DNA of 64,000 bases from Flagellimonas spongiicola (GCF_023502425.1 NZ_JAMFMA010000001.1:62001-126000); one strand, 5' to 3'. Shown: positions 48,408 through 57,724, numbered from the stretch's first letter. Notes: generated from the sequence alone by a model not told the origin. Numbers and translations: made by a program.

Positions 48408-49691
48408 ATGTCGGACAAAGCAACATTGGAATATGCAGGCAACAAATACGAATTCCCAGTTATAGAAGGCACTGAGAATGAGTTGGCTATAGATATTAAA
48501 ACCCTTCGCGGCACTAGTGGAATTGTTACCATAGACCCAGGATACAAGAATACAGGTTCCTGTGAAAGTGCCATCACTTTTCTAGATGGTGAAAAGGGAA
48601 TTTTACGCTATAGAGGCTATTCTATTGAAGATTTGGCAGAAAAAGCCGATTTCTTGGAAGTTGCATACCTATTGATTTTTGGGGAATTACCCAACAAAGA
48701 GCAATTGGAAACGTTCCATAACGACATCAAGGAAGAATCCCAAGTGGATGAAGAAATGAAGAAGATTTTGGATGCATTCCCGAAATCGGCACATCCAATG
48801 GGTGTTTTGTCTTCCCTTACCAGTGCCTTGGTAGCTTTTAATCCGGTTTCAGTTGATATTTCGTCAGAAAAAGCCATGTATGATTCCATTGTTAGAATCC
48901 TGGCTAAATTCCCAGTATTGGTTGCCTGGACCCAACGTAAGAAAAAAGGCCTTCCATTGGATTATGGAGATGACACGCTGGGGTATGTGGAAAATTTCCA
49001 CAAAATGATGTTCAAAAAACCATCTCAGGAATATAAAAAAGACACCATCGCTATTGATGCATTGGATAAATTGTTGATCCTTCATGCGGACCATGAACAA
49101 AACTGTTCTACTTCAACAGTGAGAATCGTTGGTTCTTCACATGCAGGATTGTTTGCATCGTTATCTGCGGGAATCTCTGCGCTATGGGGACCATTGCATG
49201 GGGGTGCCAATCAGGCCGTGTTGGAAATGTTGGAAGCGATTCAAGAAGATGGCGGTGATACAAAAAAATATATGGCCAAGGCCAAGGACAAGAACGATCC
49301 ATTCCGATTGATGGGATTCGGGCACCGTGTCTATAAAAATTTCGACCCTAGAGCTAGAATTATCAAAAAGGCCGCTGATGAAGTATTGGGAAGTCTAGGT
49401 ATTGAAGACCCTATTTTGGATATAGCCAAAGGATTGGAGAAAGAAGCATTGGAAGACGAATACTTTGTGAAGCGTAAATTGTATCCCAATGTGGATTTTT
49501 ATTCTGGGATCATTTATCGAGCGCTGGGAATTCCAACTGATATGTTCACGGTAATGTTCGCGCTGGGGAGACTTCCAGGCTGGATCGCACAATGGAGGGA
49601 AATGCGTTTGCGCGGCGAACCCATAGGTAGACCAAGACAAATTTACATCGGAGAAAACCATAGACCGTTTGTTGAAGTCAATAAACGATAA
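48408..49691 (+). CDS. gltA: citrate synthase (type II)
   Basis: 427 aa, the length of the hexameric Gram-negative type. ILRYRGYSIEDLAEKADFLEVAYLL, HADHEQNCSTSTVRIVGSSHA and PLHGGANQAVLEML (catalytic His), MGFGHRVYKNFDPRA (second catalytic His) and VDFYSGIIYRALGIP (catalytic Asp) are present. It condenses acetyl-CoA with oxaloacetate at the entry to the TCA cycle. Single-gene unit with a terminator. Confidence 0.98.
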   Translation: MSDKATLEYAGNKYEFPVIEGTENELAIDIKTLRGTSGIVTIDPGYKNTGSCESAITFLDGEKGILRYRGYSIEDLAEKADFLEVAYLLIFGELPNKEQLETFHNDIKEESQVDEEMKKILDAFPKSAHPMGVLSSLTSALVAFNPVSVDISSEKAMYDSIVRILAKFPVLVAWTQRKKKGLPLDYGDDTLGYVENFHKMMFKKPSQEYKKDTIAIDALDKLLILHADHEQNCSTSTVRIVGSSHAGLFASLSAGISALWGPLHGGANQAVLEMLEAIQEDGGDTKKYMAKAKDKNDPFRLMGFGHRVYKNFDPRARIIKKAADEVLGSLGIEDPILDIAKGLEKEALEDEYFVKRKLYPNVDFYSGIIYRALGIPTDMFTVMFALGRLPGWIAQWREMRLRGEPIGRPRQIYIGENHRPFVEVNKR

Positions 49692-49715
49692 TTAGTATTC
49701 GATCAGTTAAAACAT

Positions 49716-49740
49716 AAGGCGACCTTTAGGTCGCTTTTTT
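49716..49740 (+). terminator. Rho-independent terminator after gltA
   Basis: GCGACC (49719-49724) pairs with GGTCGC (49729-49734) around TTTA, extended by A-T and G-U pairs, and runs into six T's. It overlaps the stop end of the convergent gene by two bases. Confidence 0.85.
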
Positions 49741-50206
49741 ATTTGGAATTTCTAACCAATATTTCCGAACTTGAATTCAAGGATGCATCCAGTTTGTGGC
49801 AAATGCGCAGCGCACCCAAATGATAATAGGTGTCCTTTTGGGATAGGGAATCAGCAAGCAATCTTTCACTAAATTCCTTGTACGCAGAATGTAAAAAAAG
49901 ATGAGCTTCCACTGCGCTCAGATTCTGGACCACGGAGTCCATGGCATGACTGTACTTAATTAACGATTTTTCAGCTTCTAATACCAGTAGGGAATCATTG
50001 GGTTGATTAAGCTGATGTTGTTCCACAAGTCTTTTAAGCTTTAATGAATCAATACAATCGGAATACTTAAAATTTGGATCACTTTTTTCTATAGTTTTTT
50101 CACTAAACGTCAGGGGTAATGTCTTGCGGTCGTTTATGATGCTAATGGAGGCCAAGCATAAACTTAGAATTGCAATGAAACAGATGAATAAAACTATCTT
50201 CTTCAT
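49739..50206 (-). CDS. hypothetical protein with N-terminal membrane anchor or signal peptide
   Basis: 155 aa. Residues 1-24 (KKIVLFICFIAILSLCLASI) form a hydrophobic signal or anchor. A lipobox is not clear, although Cys17 lies in it. The rest is mainly helical and polar (DSLKLKRLVEQHQLNQ, AEKSLIKYSHAMDSVVQNLSAVEAHLFL), without a recognised domain. Probably periplasmic and membrane-tethered. It converges with gltA and is divergent from the DDAH-like gene, with about 290 bases between their starts. Confidence 0.65.
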   Translation of the reverse strand: MKKIVLFICFIAILSLCLASISIINDRKTLPLTFSEKTIEKSDPNFKYSDCIDSLKLKRLVEQHQLNQPNDSLLVLEAEKSLIKYSHAMDSVVQNLSAVEAHLFLHSAYKEFSERLLADSLSQKDTYYHLGALRICHKLDASLNSSSEILVRNSK

Positions 50207-50365
50207 CTCGGGTTAGTTGTTTACTTAAAGTTACTATACTTCCGCTGGAAAATTGAGTTTTAAATGATAAAATATGTGGAAATAAATACCGTTTAAAATA
50301 CTGAAAAACAAAAAGTTAGACAATAGTAGGGAATAAACTAATGCATATTGGTTTTTGTCTTAATC

Positions 50366-50386
50366 ATTGGGAATTAATTTCCCAAT
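50366..50386. promoter_or_regulatory. Inverted repeat upstream of the DDAH-like promoter (operator candidate)
   Basis: ATTGGGAA (50366-50373) and TTCCCAAT (50379-50386) are perfect inverted arms around five A/T bases. The element ends 29 bases before the -7 box, which fits an activator or repressor site. Confidence 0.45.
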
Positions 50387-50415
50387 TATCAAGTGGAAAT
50401 TCGCAAACAAAGCAC

Positions 50416-50423
50416 TAGTTTTG
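50416..50423 (+). promoter_or_regulatory. -7 promoter element of the DDAH-ctlX unit
   Basis: TAGTTTTG followed by C matches TAnnTTTG. No convincing -33 TTTG was found. Confidence 0.55.
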
Positions 50424-50435
50424 CCTTAGGATTTT

Positions 50436-50449
50436 TGAGGATATCCTCA
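50436..50449. promoter_or_regulatory. Perfect 14-bp palindrome just downstream of the promoter
   Basis: TGAGGATATCCTCA is its own reverse complement and starts 12 bases after the -7 box, i.e. at or just after the expected transcription start. A repressor bound here would block initiation. Confidence 0.45.
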
Positions 50450-50496
50450 CATTGGACAAAATTCCAGTTCCAATGCACTTGAAAATTAGAACTATG

Positions 50497-51408
50497 ATGC
50501 AATTGCATGTTATTGATGAAACAAGCTCTTTGAAAGCGGTTATTTTGGGAACTGCCGAAAGTTGTGGTCCAGTACCTAAACCGGAAGAAGCTTATGATCC
50601 AAAATCATTGGAACATATCTTGGCAGGAACGTATCCCGAAGAAGCGGATATGATCAATGAAATGGATGGGTTTGCAAAAGTTTTCGAAAAGCATGGCGTA
50701 AGGGTATATCGTCCAGAAGTTTTGGAAAACTGTAATCAAATTTTTTCAAGGGATATCGCTTTTGTGATTGAAGACAAGTTGTTTCATTCGAACATTCTGC
50801 CAGATCGTGAACGCGAATTTGATGCAATTCATGGCGTTTTGGAATTGATTGATCCAACGAAGATTATACGACCTCCAGAAGAAGTTCATATTGAAGGAGG
50901 AGATGTTATGCCTTGGGGAGATTACATTTTTGTGGGAACCTATACTGGAGCAGATTATCCAGATTTTATTACTGCAAGGACCAACAAGGCTGCAGTGGAA
51001 TTTTTAAAAGCGCAGTTTCCCGATAAAACAGTTAAAGCATTTGAACTTCGCAAATCCAATACGAACGCCAAGGAAAACGCTTTGCATTTGGATTGTTGTT
51101 TTCAACCCGTGGGTAAAAACAAAGCGATACTGCATAAAAATGGTTTTCTAGTCGAAGAAGAATATCAGTGGTTGGTTGATTTCTTTGGAAAGGAAAACAT
51201 CTTCGAAATTGATAAGGACGAAATGTACCAAATGTTCAGTAATGTCTTTTCTATATCCCCTGAAGTAGTTGTTTCCGAGTGTAATTTCACACGATTGAAT
51301 GATTGGTTGCGCGAACAAGGGTTTACTGTAGAGGAAATTCCCTATGCGGAAATTGCCAAACAAGAGGGTTTACTACGTTGCAGCACCATGCCTTTGATTC
51401 GAAGTTAG
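50497..51408 (+). CDS. dimethylarginine dimethylaminohydrolase-like guanidino hydrolase
   Basis: 303 aa from the ATG at 50497. A TTG 45 bases upstream and an ATG one codon upstream also exist, but the family begins near MQLHVIDETSSLKAVILG. The alpha/beta-propeller fold of the guanidino-modifying superfamily is supported by FSRDIAFVIEDKL, the HIEGGDVM substrate motif (catalytic His nearby in ENALHLDCCF) and the C-terminal nucleophile Cys in LLRCSTMPL. Family enzymes hydrolyse methylated arginine, or arginine itself, to citrulline. The exact substrate is not fixed by sequence. Followed after 46 bases by the ctlX-type gene. Confidence 0.85.
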   Translation: MQLHVIDETSSLKAVILGTAESCGPVPKPEEAYDPKSLEHILAGTYPEEADMINEMDGFAKVFEKHGVRVYRPEVLENCNQIFSRDIAFVIEDKLFHSNILPDREREFDAIHGVLELIDPTKIIRPPEEVHIEGGDVMPWGDYIFVGTYTGADYPDFITARTNKAAVEFLKAQFPDKTVKAFELRKSNTNAKENALHLDCCFQPVGKNKAILHKNGFLVEEEYQWLVDFFGKENIFEIDKDEMYQMFSNVFSISPEVVVSECNFTRLNDWLREQGFTVEEIPYAEIAKQEGLLRCSTMPLIRS

Positions 51409-51454
51409 TCTTTAGAACACTTTTACAATAAATTATAACATCTATTAATTTTAA

Positions 51455-52387
51455 ATGCAGATTACCAACACAATTCTCATGGTGCGTCCAGCTACATTTC
51501 GTTCAAACGAAGAAACAGCTGTCAATAATTATTACCAAAAATCTGATGTGACTCTAAGTGAAACAGCACTTTTACAAAAGGCTCAGGAAGAGTTTGATGC
51601 TTTTGTGGGTAAATTGAGAGCACAGGGTGTTGAGGTGGTTGTTGTGGATGCTGTTGCCGCTGATGACACCCCGGATGCACATTTTCCCAATAACTGGATA
51701 TCTTTTCATGCCAATGGAACAGTAGCGCTTTATCCTATGTTTGCCGTAAACCGGAGAAGAGAGCGAAGAGAGGCTATATTGGACCTTCTTGAGGAAAAAG
51801 GGTTTGATATTGAAAATGTTGTGGATTATTCTTCGGCTGAGGATGAAAACCTCTTTTTGGAGGGTACGGGAAGTATATTATTGGATCGTGTGAATAAAAA
51901 GGCCTATTGTGCACTTTCTCCCAGAGCAGATGAAGAACTATTTATTGAATTCTGTGAGGATTTTGAATATACTCCGGTGATTTTTACCGCGAACCAAACG
52001 GTAAATGGAGCGCGAATGGCTATTTACCATACCAATGTAATGATGGCCCTTGGGGAAAACTTTGCAGTGATATGCTTGGATAGTATTGATGATAAAAAAG
52101 AACGTAAAAATGTGATTTCCCATCTCAAGGAAGATGGCAAAGAAATCGTTGCGATTACTGAAGAACAAGTGACTCATTTTGCTGGAAACATGCTTCAAGT
52201 TCGAGGAGCCAACGATCAAGCCTATATGGTCATGAGCTCCGATGCATATAGTAGTCTTACTCCAACACAATTGCAATCAATTGAAAAACATGGCCCAATA
52301 ATCCACAGTGATTTAAATTGGATTGAGACCTGTGGAGGTGGCTCTGCACGTTGTATGATGGCTGAGGTGTTTTTGCCTAAAGCATAA
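51455..52387 (+). CDS. ctlX: citrulline utilization hydrolase CtlX-type amidinotransferase family protein
   Basis: 310 aa. MVRPATFRSNEETAVNNYYQ near the start, DAHFPNNWISFH (the substrate-binding FPNNW motif), ENLFLEGTGSILLDR (acidic catalytic residue), AIYHTNVMMALGENFAVIC (catalytic His) and the end CGGGSARCMMAEVF (catalytic Cys) match the CtlX branch of guanidino-group-modifying enzymes. It is thought to act in arginine/citrulline catabolism. It follows a DDAH-like gene, so the two enzymes likely act on related arginine derivatives. They share the promoter and palindromes at 50366-50449. Confidence 0.87.
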   Translation: MQITNTILMVRPATFRSNEETAVNNYYQKSDVTLSETALLQKAQEEFDAFVGKLRAQGVEVVVVDAVAADDTPDAHFPNNWISFHANGTVALYPMFAVNRRRERREAILDLLEEKGFDIENVVDYSSAEDENLFLEGTGSILLDRVNKKAYCALSPRADEELFIEFCEDFEYTPVIFTANQTVNGARMAIYHTNVMMALGENFAVICLDSIDDKKERKNVISHLKEDGKEIVAITEEQVTHFAGNMLQVRGANDQAYMVMSSDAYSSLTPTQLQSIEKHGPIIHSDLNWIETCGGGSARCMMAEVFLPKA

Positions 52388-52411
52388 TCCTTGCTTTAAA
52401 AGTATCAGAAG

Positions 52412-53899
52412 TTATTCTTCAACGGTAAACTCACGTATTGCTTGATTGGGCTCCATTATGGTATATCCTTGCCAAAACGCGGGATCATACGCAGATAGAT
52501 ACGTGGCTTCTACCGTTTCATCTTCTTCCAACTGCTCTAATTGCGAAGTGGCAATGGAAGTGTTGTCAAATGCAACCAATTCGTACTTTTCCGTATTGTA
52601 GTTTACAATATCCAATCCTAATGAAAGTTCGTTTTGCTTGCGCGGACCTTTTACGTGTTTGTTCTTTTCAATTACTTTTAGTGGTCTGTCAACACCAAAT
52701 TTTCTACCAAAGGTGAGGTTCATGAATTTAATGTTGTACTTGTCTTTCCCAAACTTGGAAAATACCGTACTACCTTGATAATCCAGTTCAGCATAACTAA
52801 AGCCTAATAGTTTGATGCTTTTAATAGCCTTTACATTTTCATAGTCCATGCGTACAATGGCAAAATCCTCGATGTTCACAAATAGTTTTCCTTGAAAGTC
52901 AGCTCTTCCTTTGGGAACAAAGCCAATAACGTAGACGCCTTGATTTTCAATTTCTGAATATCCCAATAGTTCATAGCGGTAGCGGTTGAGCTTTTTGGCT
53001 ACATCCAACTTGGATTTTTTGCCCAAAAATTGGGAATGGATTTCGTTCAAAACATATTTTCTACCTCCTAGAAAACCATTTTTCTTGGGTTCCTGTAGCT
53101 CATTTTCCAATTCATCGGTTTCTTCTTCAGCTTCCAAAATGGAGTCCACTTGCACCTTTTCTCCAAAGATTCCAGATTTGATCTTTAGATAGGAATCTGG
53201 TTTCACGTTGGCCTTGAAGATTTCTTCCAGCTTATTGGATAAGGCTTCCATTGAGCCTTCATTGCTTTTGTCATACAATTCAGCAGCTTTGATGATCTCT
53301 AATTTGTTCTCCTCTGTGCCACGATAGTAATCACCTAAGGTTTCCGTATAATATGAGGCATTCCTTGGTAAGATGGAAATAATGCTATCCATCAATTCTT
53401 CGTTGAGCTCCTCAATGGTCGATTTCTTGAATTCAATATCCAGTTTCTGCAGTGTATTAAAACTAGATTGTCGCAGGAAAAAGCGTTGTTTTATAGGTTC
53501 GTTATCATAATTCTTAGGTAGGTTTTCCTCTACCAAGTCCATTATCTCATCCACGGTTAACTCTTTATCAAAAAGATAGACGCCCGTTAACTCGATGGCT
53601 TTCGGTTTTAAGGTAATAATACTGTCTTGCAGTTGTTCCAAAGTAAAACCGGTTTTCTGATACCCCATGGAAGATATGTAAATGGAATCGGGTAGTGCGC
53701 CATTCTCATCTAAAATAAATCCAAATCGACCTTCCTCGTTCGTTATTACCCCTTGATGTTCACCATATTGAATTGTTGCATATGGTATTCCTTTATTGGT
53801 TTTGGCGTCTACCAATTTAGAGGAGATAGCTTGTGCATTTCCAATGTAAATTGAAGCTACCAGAAAAATTAAGGAGCTGATGGTGTTTTTTGATTGCAT
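52412..53899 (-). CDS. carboxypeptidase-like regulatory domain protein, secreted
   Basis: 495 aa from the ATG at 53899. A longer frame begins at 53989 but would bury the signal peptide (MQSKNTISSLIFLVASIYIG...NAQA). A CarboxypepD_reg_2-type domain covers about residues 25-105 (SSKLVDAKTNKGIPYATIQYGE, GVITNEEGRFGFIL). The remaining part contains YRYELLGYSEIENQGVYVIGF, DFAIVRMDYENV and KIKFMNLTFGRK-like strands typical of Bacteroidota surface proteins with an outer-membrane-associated beta domain. Function unknown. Followed on the minus strand by nothing; upstream is the DUF2867 gene unit, 93 bases away. Confidence 0.78.
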   Translation of the reverse strand: MQSKNTISSLIFLVASIYIGNAQAISSKLVDAKTNKGIPYATIQYGEHQGVITNEEGRFGFILDENGALPDSIYISSMGYQKTGFTLEQLQDSIITLKPKAIELTGVYLFDKELTVDEIMDLVEENLPKNYDNEPIKQRFFLRQSSFNTLQKLDIEFKKSTIEELNEELMDSIISILPRNASYYTETLGDYYRGTEENKLEIIKAAELYDKSNEGSMEALSNKLEEIFKANVKPDSYLKIKSGIFGEKVQVDSILEAEEETDELENELQEPKKNGFLGGRKYVLNEIHSQFLGKKSKLDVAKKLNRYRYELLGYSEIENQGVYVIGFVPKGRADFQGKLFVNIEDFAIVRMDYENVKAIKSIKLLGFSYAELDYQGSTVFSKFGKDKYNIKFMNLTFGRKFGVDRPLKVIEKNKHVKGPRKQNELSLGLDIVNYNTEKYELVAFDNTSIATSQLEQLEEDETVEATYLSAYDPAFWQGYTIMEPNQAIREFTVEE

Positions 53900-53992
53900 G
53901 ATTTTTGAATAAGTCTTCAACATATAGACAATGAAAATCGTAAAAAGGTTGCTTGTCCTTAGGACGATTTGCAGCCAATGTTGTAACAAGGA

Positions 53993-55429
53993 TTATTCCA
54001 AATTATACGCATTCACCAAGTTTTTGATCATGCCATTGAAAATGAAGTAGTGGAAGGGCAGTACACTATACCAATAAAGTCGCCCTTTTAACCCTCTTGG
54101 TCGGAATGTAGCTGTTTGGTGAAGCGTATTGGAATCATCAATTCGGAATTCGAGCCAAGCTTCTCCGGGAAGTTTCATTTCAGCAAAAAGCAACAATCTT
54201 TTGGTTTTTTTATCGGCTAGTAGAACGCGCCAGAAATCCAGGGCGTCGCCTGGGAATAGCTTGTCGATATGGGTTCGTCCCCTTCGCAAGCCAGGCCCCC
54301 CATTGATTTTGTCCATGAATCCTCGAATTTTCCAAAGCCAATTGCCATAGTACCAGCCGGTTTCACCGCCTATTTTCCAGATGCGTTCCAATGCAATATC
54401 GGGCTGTGCAACAATAATTGATTTCTTGTCTTGGAGCACTCCAAATGATGGGACTCTTATGTATTGATGCAAATCTTCACGAATATTACCGCTGGAAATA
54501 CTATCCTTCCAGCTACTTATCACAGAATTCTGTGCAATTTTTATAAAAGCTTTTGCTATGGCATCCTGGTAACTAATTGTGGTTATTCCCAGAATCTGTT
54601 GTAATCTGTTGTCTTTGGCAACAACTTCCATTTTCATGCTTTTTACCAGGTTGACCGCCAGTTTGTACGAAGTGGAGGTAACAAAGTACAGCCAATACGA
54701 GGATAATTTTGGTGTCATCACGGGTACTGTTAAAATCCAATTGCGAAAACCACGGACTTTGGCGTATTGTTGCAACATATCCTTGTAGGTCAGTACATCT
54801 GGGCCACCAATATCAAAAGATTGGCCATAGGTTTTTGTATTTCCCAATACGCCTGTCAAAAACTGTATCACATCACGAATAGCGATAGGTTGGGTTTTGG
54901 TCAACACCCACTTAGGAGTGATCATTACGGGTAGTTTTTCACAAAGATCCCTGATTATTTCAAAGGAGGAACTACCGGACCCCACGATTATTCCAGCTCG
55001 TAAAACCGTTAATTTATATGGTCCACCATATAGAATATCCTCAACATTTTTACGTGAACTTAAATGCTTGGATAGTTTTTTGTCATTTACAATACCACTA
55101 AGGTAAATTACTTGACTTGCCTTTGTTTGTGCAATGTGTTTGATGAAATTTTTAGCGGCAGCTGCTTCTTTTTTATCGAAATCACCTGTGGATGAGGTCA
55201 TGGAATGAATCAGATAATATGCAACATCAATGTCTTTAGGCAGAACAGGATTTGAATTGGTATCCAAAAAATCGATTTCGATCACCTTAACTTTAGATTT
55301 TAGCTGATCACTGATGGAAAGCCGGTCTTTGTCCCGCACAGCACATATTACCTCATGCCCCATTTCCAATAGTTTGGGTAACAAGCGCATGCCAATGTAG
55401 CCGTTGGCCCCGGTCAATAATATTCTCAT
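53993..55429 (-). CDS. NAD(P)-binding SDR-type protein with DUF2867 domain
   Basis: 478 aa. The atypical/extended SDR N-terminal domain starts RILLTGANGYIGMRLLPKLLE (the GxxGxxG motif) with VAYYLIHSMTSST, and continues to about residue 290. The C-terminal DUF2867 domain (about 320-470) contains IGGETGWYYGNWLWKIRGFMDK and LRRGRTHIDKLFPGDALDFWRV. The family resembles E. coli YbjT. Substrate unknown, perhaps a membrane lipid or quinone derivative. The start overlaps the end of the 141-aa gene by four bases, so they are coupled. Confidence 0.88.
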   Translation of the reverse strand: MRILLTGANGYIGMRLLPKLLEMGHEVICAVRDKDRLSISDQLKSKVKVIEIDFLDTNSNPVLPKDIDVAYYLIHSMTSSTGDFDKKEAAAAKNFIKHIAQTKASQVIYLSGIVNDKKLSKHLSSRKNVEDILYGGPYKLTVLRAGIIVGSGSSSFEIIRDLCEKLPVMITPKWVLTKTQPIAIRDVIQFLTGVLGNTKTYGQSFDIGGPDVLTYKDMLQQYAKVRGFRNWILTVPVMTPKLSSYWLYFVTSTSYKLAVNLVKSMKMEVVAKDNRLQQILGITTISYQDAIAKAFIKIAQNSVISSWKDSISSGNIREDLHQYIRVPSFGVLQDKKSIIVAQPDIALERIWKIGGETGWYYGNWLWKIRGFMDKINGGPGLRRGRTHIDKLFPGDALDFWRVLLADKKTKRLLLFAEMKLPGEAWLEFRIDDSNTLHQTATFRPRGLKGRLYWYSVLPFHYFIFNGMIKNLVNAYNLE

Positions 55430-55851
55430 AGATCACCAATGGATGTGGGTTCGTTATCCGCTTTATAGTCCAAAAGCTTCTTGAAAAACTTTTGGATAGC
55501 CTTTGTGTCCGATCTTACTTTGATGAAGTATTGGTCACGATGTACGGAGTAAGCTGCAAAATCGCCCTTGTACAACTTTAACTTATAGTACGGGATAATC
55601 AGCCCGTAGGTTTCCAATAAGGACCTAAATCGAATGACAATCCCTTTAGGTCTCATTTCAATATTACAAGTGTCCATATTGTTATCCAGAATCAGAAGGT
55701 TTCGGATTTCCAGACTGCAATCCAGAATATGCAGTTTTGGGGAGCCAATGCCGTTCATATTCCAGCGTTCCTTCAAGGTGAATGGCTTGCCAACTTCAGC
55801 ATCTATCTTTCGGGTAATTTCGCAATCAGTGTAGGAAACGTTCAGAAGCAT
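55426..55851 (-). CDS. hypothetical protein coupled to the DUF2867 SDR gene
   Basis: 141 aa from the ATG at 55851 (MLLNVSYTDCEITRKIDAEVG). A longer frame to 55953 would run into the argS promoter and start, so the shorter form is chosen. No signal peptide or membrane helix. Polar beta-rich protein with KLHILDCSLEIRNLLILD, GIVIRFRSLLETYG and DQYFIKVRSDTKAIQKF segments. Family not recognised, and two-domain fold unknown. The four-base overlap with the SDR gene implies a shared function. Confidence 0.65.
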   Translation of the reverse strand: MLLNVSYTDCEITRKIDAEVGKPFTLKERWNMNGIGSPKLHILDCSLEIRNLLILDNNMDTCNIEMRPKGIVIRFRSLLETYGLIIPYYKLKLYKGDFAAYSVHRDQYFIKVRSDTKAIQKFFKKLLDYKADNEPTSIGDL

Positions 55852-55915
55852 TTCTAAAATTAACGAAAAATGTGTTTTTCCTAATGATGTAAAAGGTACT
55901 GGCTCAAAAAATATG

Positions 55916-55923
55916 TAGTTTTG
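55916..55923 (+). promoter_or_regulatory. argS promoter -7 element
   Basis: TAGTTTTG followed by C matches TAnnTTTG and lies 22 bases before the ATG at 55946. No clear -33 element. Confidence 0.55.
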
Positions 55924-55945
55924 CAGCCTTAATTCCAATGTGTTT

Positions 55946-57724
55946 ATGAACATTCAAGAAGTACTTGCCCAAAAGGTTAAAGATGCTGTTTCTTCTATAT
56001 ACAATGCTGAATTACCATCGGTTGAATTTCAGCCCACTCGAAAGGATTTTGAGGGTGATGTCACGGTAGTCGTATTTCCCATGCTTCGCGTAGTTAAGGG
56101 AAATCCAGTGGAAATTGGCACTAAGATAGGTGAGTATCTTCAAGAACACGTTGACGAGGTTTCCAAGTTCAATGTGGTAAAAGGTTTTTTAAATATTGTA
56201 ATTAACGATGCCTTTTACCTTGATTTTTTCAATTCCATCAAGACAGTACCCGATTTTGGTTATGTTACCACACCATCAAAAGATGCCGTAATGGTGGAAT
56301 ATTCTTCTCCCAATACTAATAAACCCCTTCATTTAGGACATATTCGAAACAATCTCTTGGGATATTCAGTTTCCGAAATCCTTAAAGCTGCAGGTAAAAA
56401 AGTATATAAGACCCAAATCATCAATGATAGGGGTATCCATATCTGTAAAAGTATGTTGGCGTGGAAGAAATTTGGTGAAGACGAAACCCCGGAATCCACA
56501 GGCTTAAAAGGTGATCACCTTGTTGGAAAATACTATGTGGTTTTTGATAAAGCCTACAAGGAAGAAATAGCCGAGTTAGTAGGGAAGGGCATTGCAAAGG
56601 ATAAGGCGGAAAAGGAAGCACCAATTCTGTTGGAGGCACAAGAAATGCTTCGAAAATGGGAATCAGGTGATGAAGCTACCGTTACGCTCTGGAAAACTAT
56701 GAACGGTTGGGTATATGAAGGTTTCGATACTACCTACAATAACCTAGGTGTTGATTTTGATACCTTGTATTACGAAAGCAATACGTATTTGCTTGGTCGT
56801 GATGTGGTAAAAGAAGGTTTGGAAAAAGGGATTTTCTTTAAGAAAGATGACGGAAGTGTTTGGATAGATCTTACAGACGAAGGTCTAGACGAGAAAATAG
56901 TATTGCGTTCAGACGGTACTGCAGTCTATATGACGCAGGATATCGGTACCGCTATTCAGAGGGTCACGGATTATCCCGACATCAACGGAATGGTCTATAC
57001 CGTTGGAAACGAACAAGATTACCATTTTAAGGTGTTGTTTTTAATACTAAAGAAACTGGGCTACAATTGGGCACAACAATTATATCATCTGAGCTACGGT
57101 ATGGTTGATCTTCCAAGCGGTAAAATGAAAAGTAGGGAAGGCACTGTTGTAGATGCTGATGACCTAATTGTTAGTATGGAAAAGACCGCGGAGGAAATTT
57201 CCAATGAATTGGGAAAATTGGATGGGTATACTGATGCGGAAAAGAAGCAATTGTACCGAACTATAGGTTTGGGAGCATTGAAATACTACATTTTGAAGGT
57301 GGATCCGAAGAAACGTATTCTTTTTAACCCAGAGGAATCCGTGGATTTTCAAGGGAACACAGGACCGTTTATACAATATACCTACGCAAGGATACAATCT
57401 ATTCTGAGGAAATCCGAAGAAGGTGTTTCCGAGACCATAACCAGCGGATTGGAATTGCACCAGAAGGAAAAGGAATTACTTAAGCAAATACGTTTATTTC
57501 CGGAAACGATTCAATTGGCGGCCGAAAATTATAGTCCGGCCTTGATTGCCAATTACACCTACGATTTGGTCAAAGAATTTAATTCCTTTTATCAGCAAGT
57601 ATCTATTTTGGGTGAAACAGATGCTGCCAAACGTCAATTCCGAGTGGAGTTATCGAGAAAAGTAGGGGAGGTTATACAATCGGCTTTCAAATTATTGGGC
57701 ATAAACGTACCAGGCAGAATGTAA
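55946..57724 (+). CDS. argS: arginine--tRNA ligase
   Basis: 592 aa from the ATG at 55946; a GTG six bases upstream is possible but less likely. Class I synthetase: the N-terminal Add1 domain, the HIGH motif as HLGHIRN (about 129-135), IINDRGIHICKSMLAW, VGNEQDYHF and the KMSKS equivalent GKMKSREGT. The C-terminal DALR anticodon-binding domain ends in SAFKLLGINVPGRM. It attaches arginine to tRNA-Arg. The next gene starts at the base after its stop. Confidence 0.98.
   Translation: MNIQEVLAQKVKDAVSSIYNAELPSVEFQPTRKDFEGDVTVVVFPMLRVVKGNPVEIGTKIGEYLQEHVDEVSKFNVVKGFLNIVINDAFYLDFFNSIKTVPDFGYVTTPSKDAVMVEYSSPNTNKPLHLGHIRNNLLGYSVSEILKAAGKKVYKTQIINDRGIHICKSMLAWKKFGEDETPESTGLKGDHLVGKYYVVFDKAYKEEIAELVGKGIAKDKAEKEAPILLEAQEMLRKWESGDEATVTLWKTMNGWVYEGFDTTYNNLGVDFDTLYYESNTYLLGRDVVKEGLEKGIFFKKDDGSVWIDLTDEGLDEKIVLRSDGTAVYMTQDIGTAIQRVTDYPDINGMVYTVGNEQDYHFKVLFLILKKLGYNWAQQLYHLSYGMVDLPSGKMKSREGTVVDADDLIVSMEKTAEEISNELGKLDGYTDAEKKQLYRTIGLGALKYYILKVDPKKRILFNPEESVDFQGNTGPFIQYTYARIQSILRKSEEGVSETITSGLELHQKEKELLKQIRLFPETIQLAAENYSPALIANYTYDLVKEFNSFYQQVSILGETDAAKRQFRVELSRKVGEVIQSAFKLLGINVPGRM

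Noticed and set aside
50452..50496. TTG start of the DDAH-like gene
   Set aside because: It lies close to the palindrome and the predicted transcription start; family proteins begin at the Met at 50497.
53900..53989. 30-residue N-terminal extension of the carboxypeptidase-regulatory protein
   Set aside because: It would place the signal peptide inside the protein; the ATG at 53899 gives a proper signal.
55852..55953. 34-residue N-terminal extension of the 141-aa protein
   Set aside because: It would overlap the argS promoter and start codon on the opposite strand; the internal ATG is better placed.
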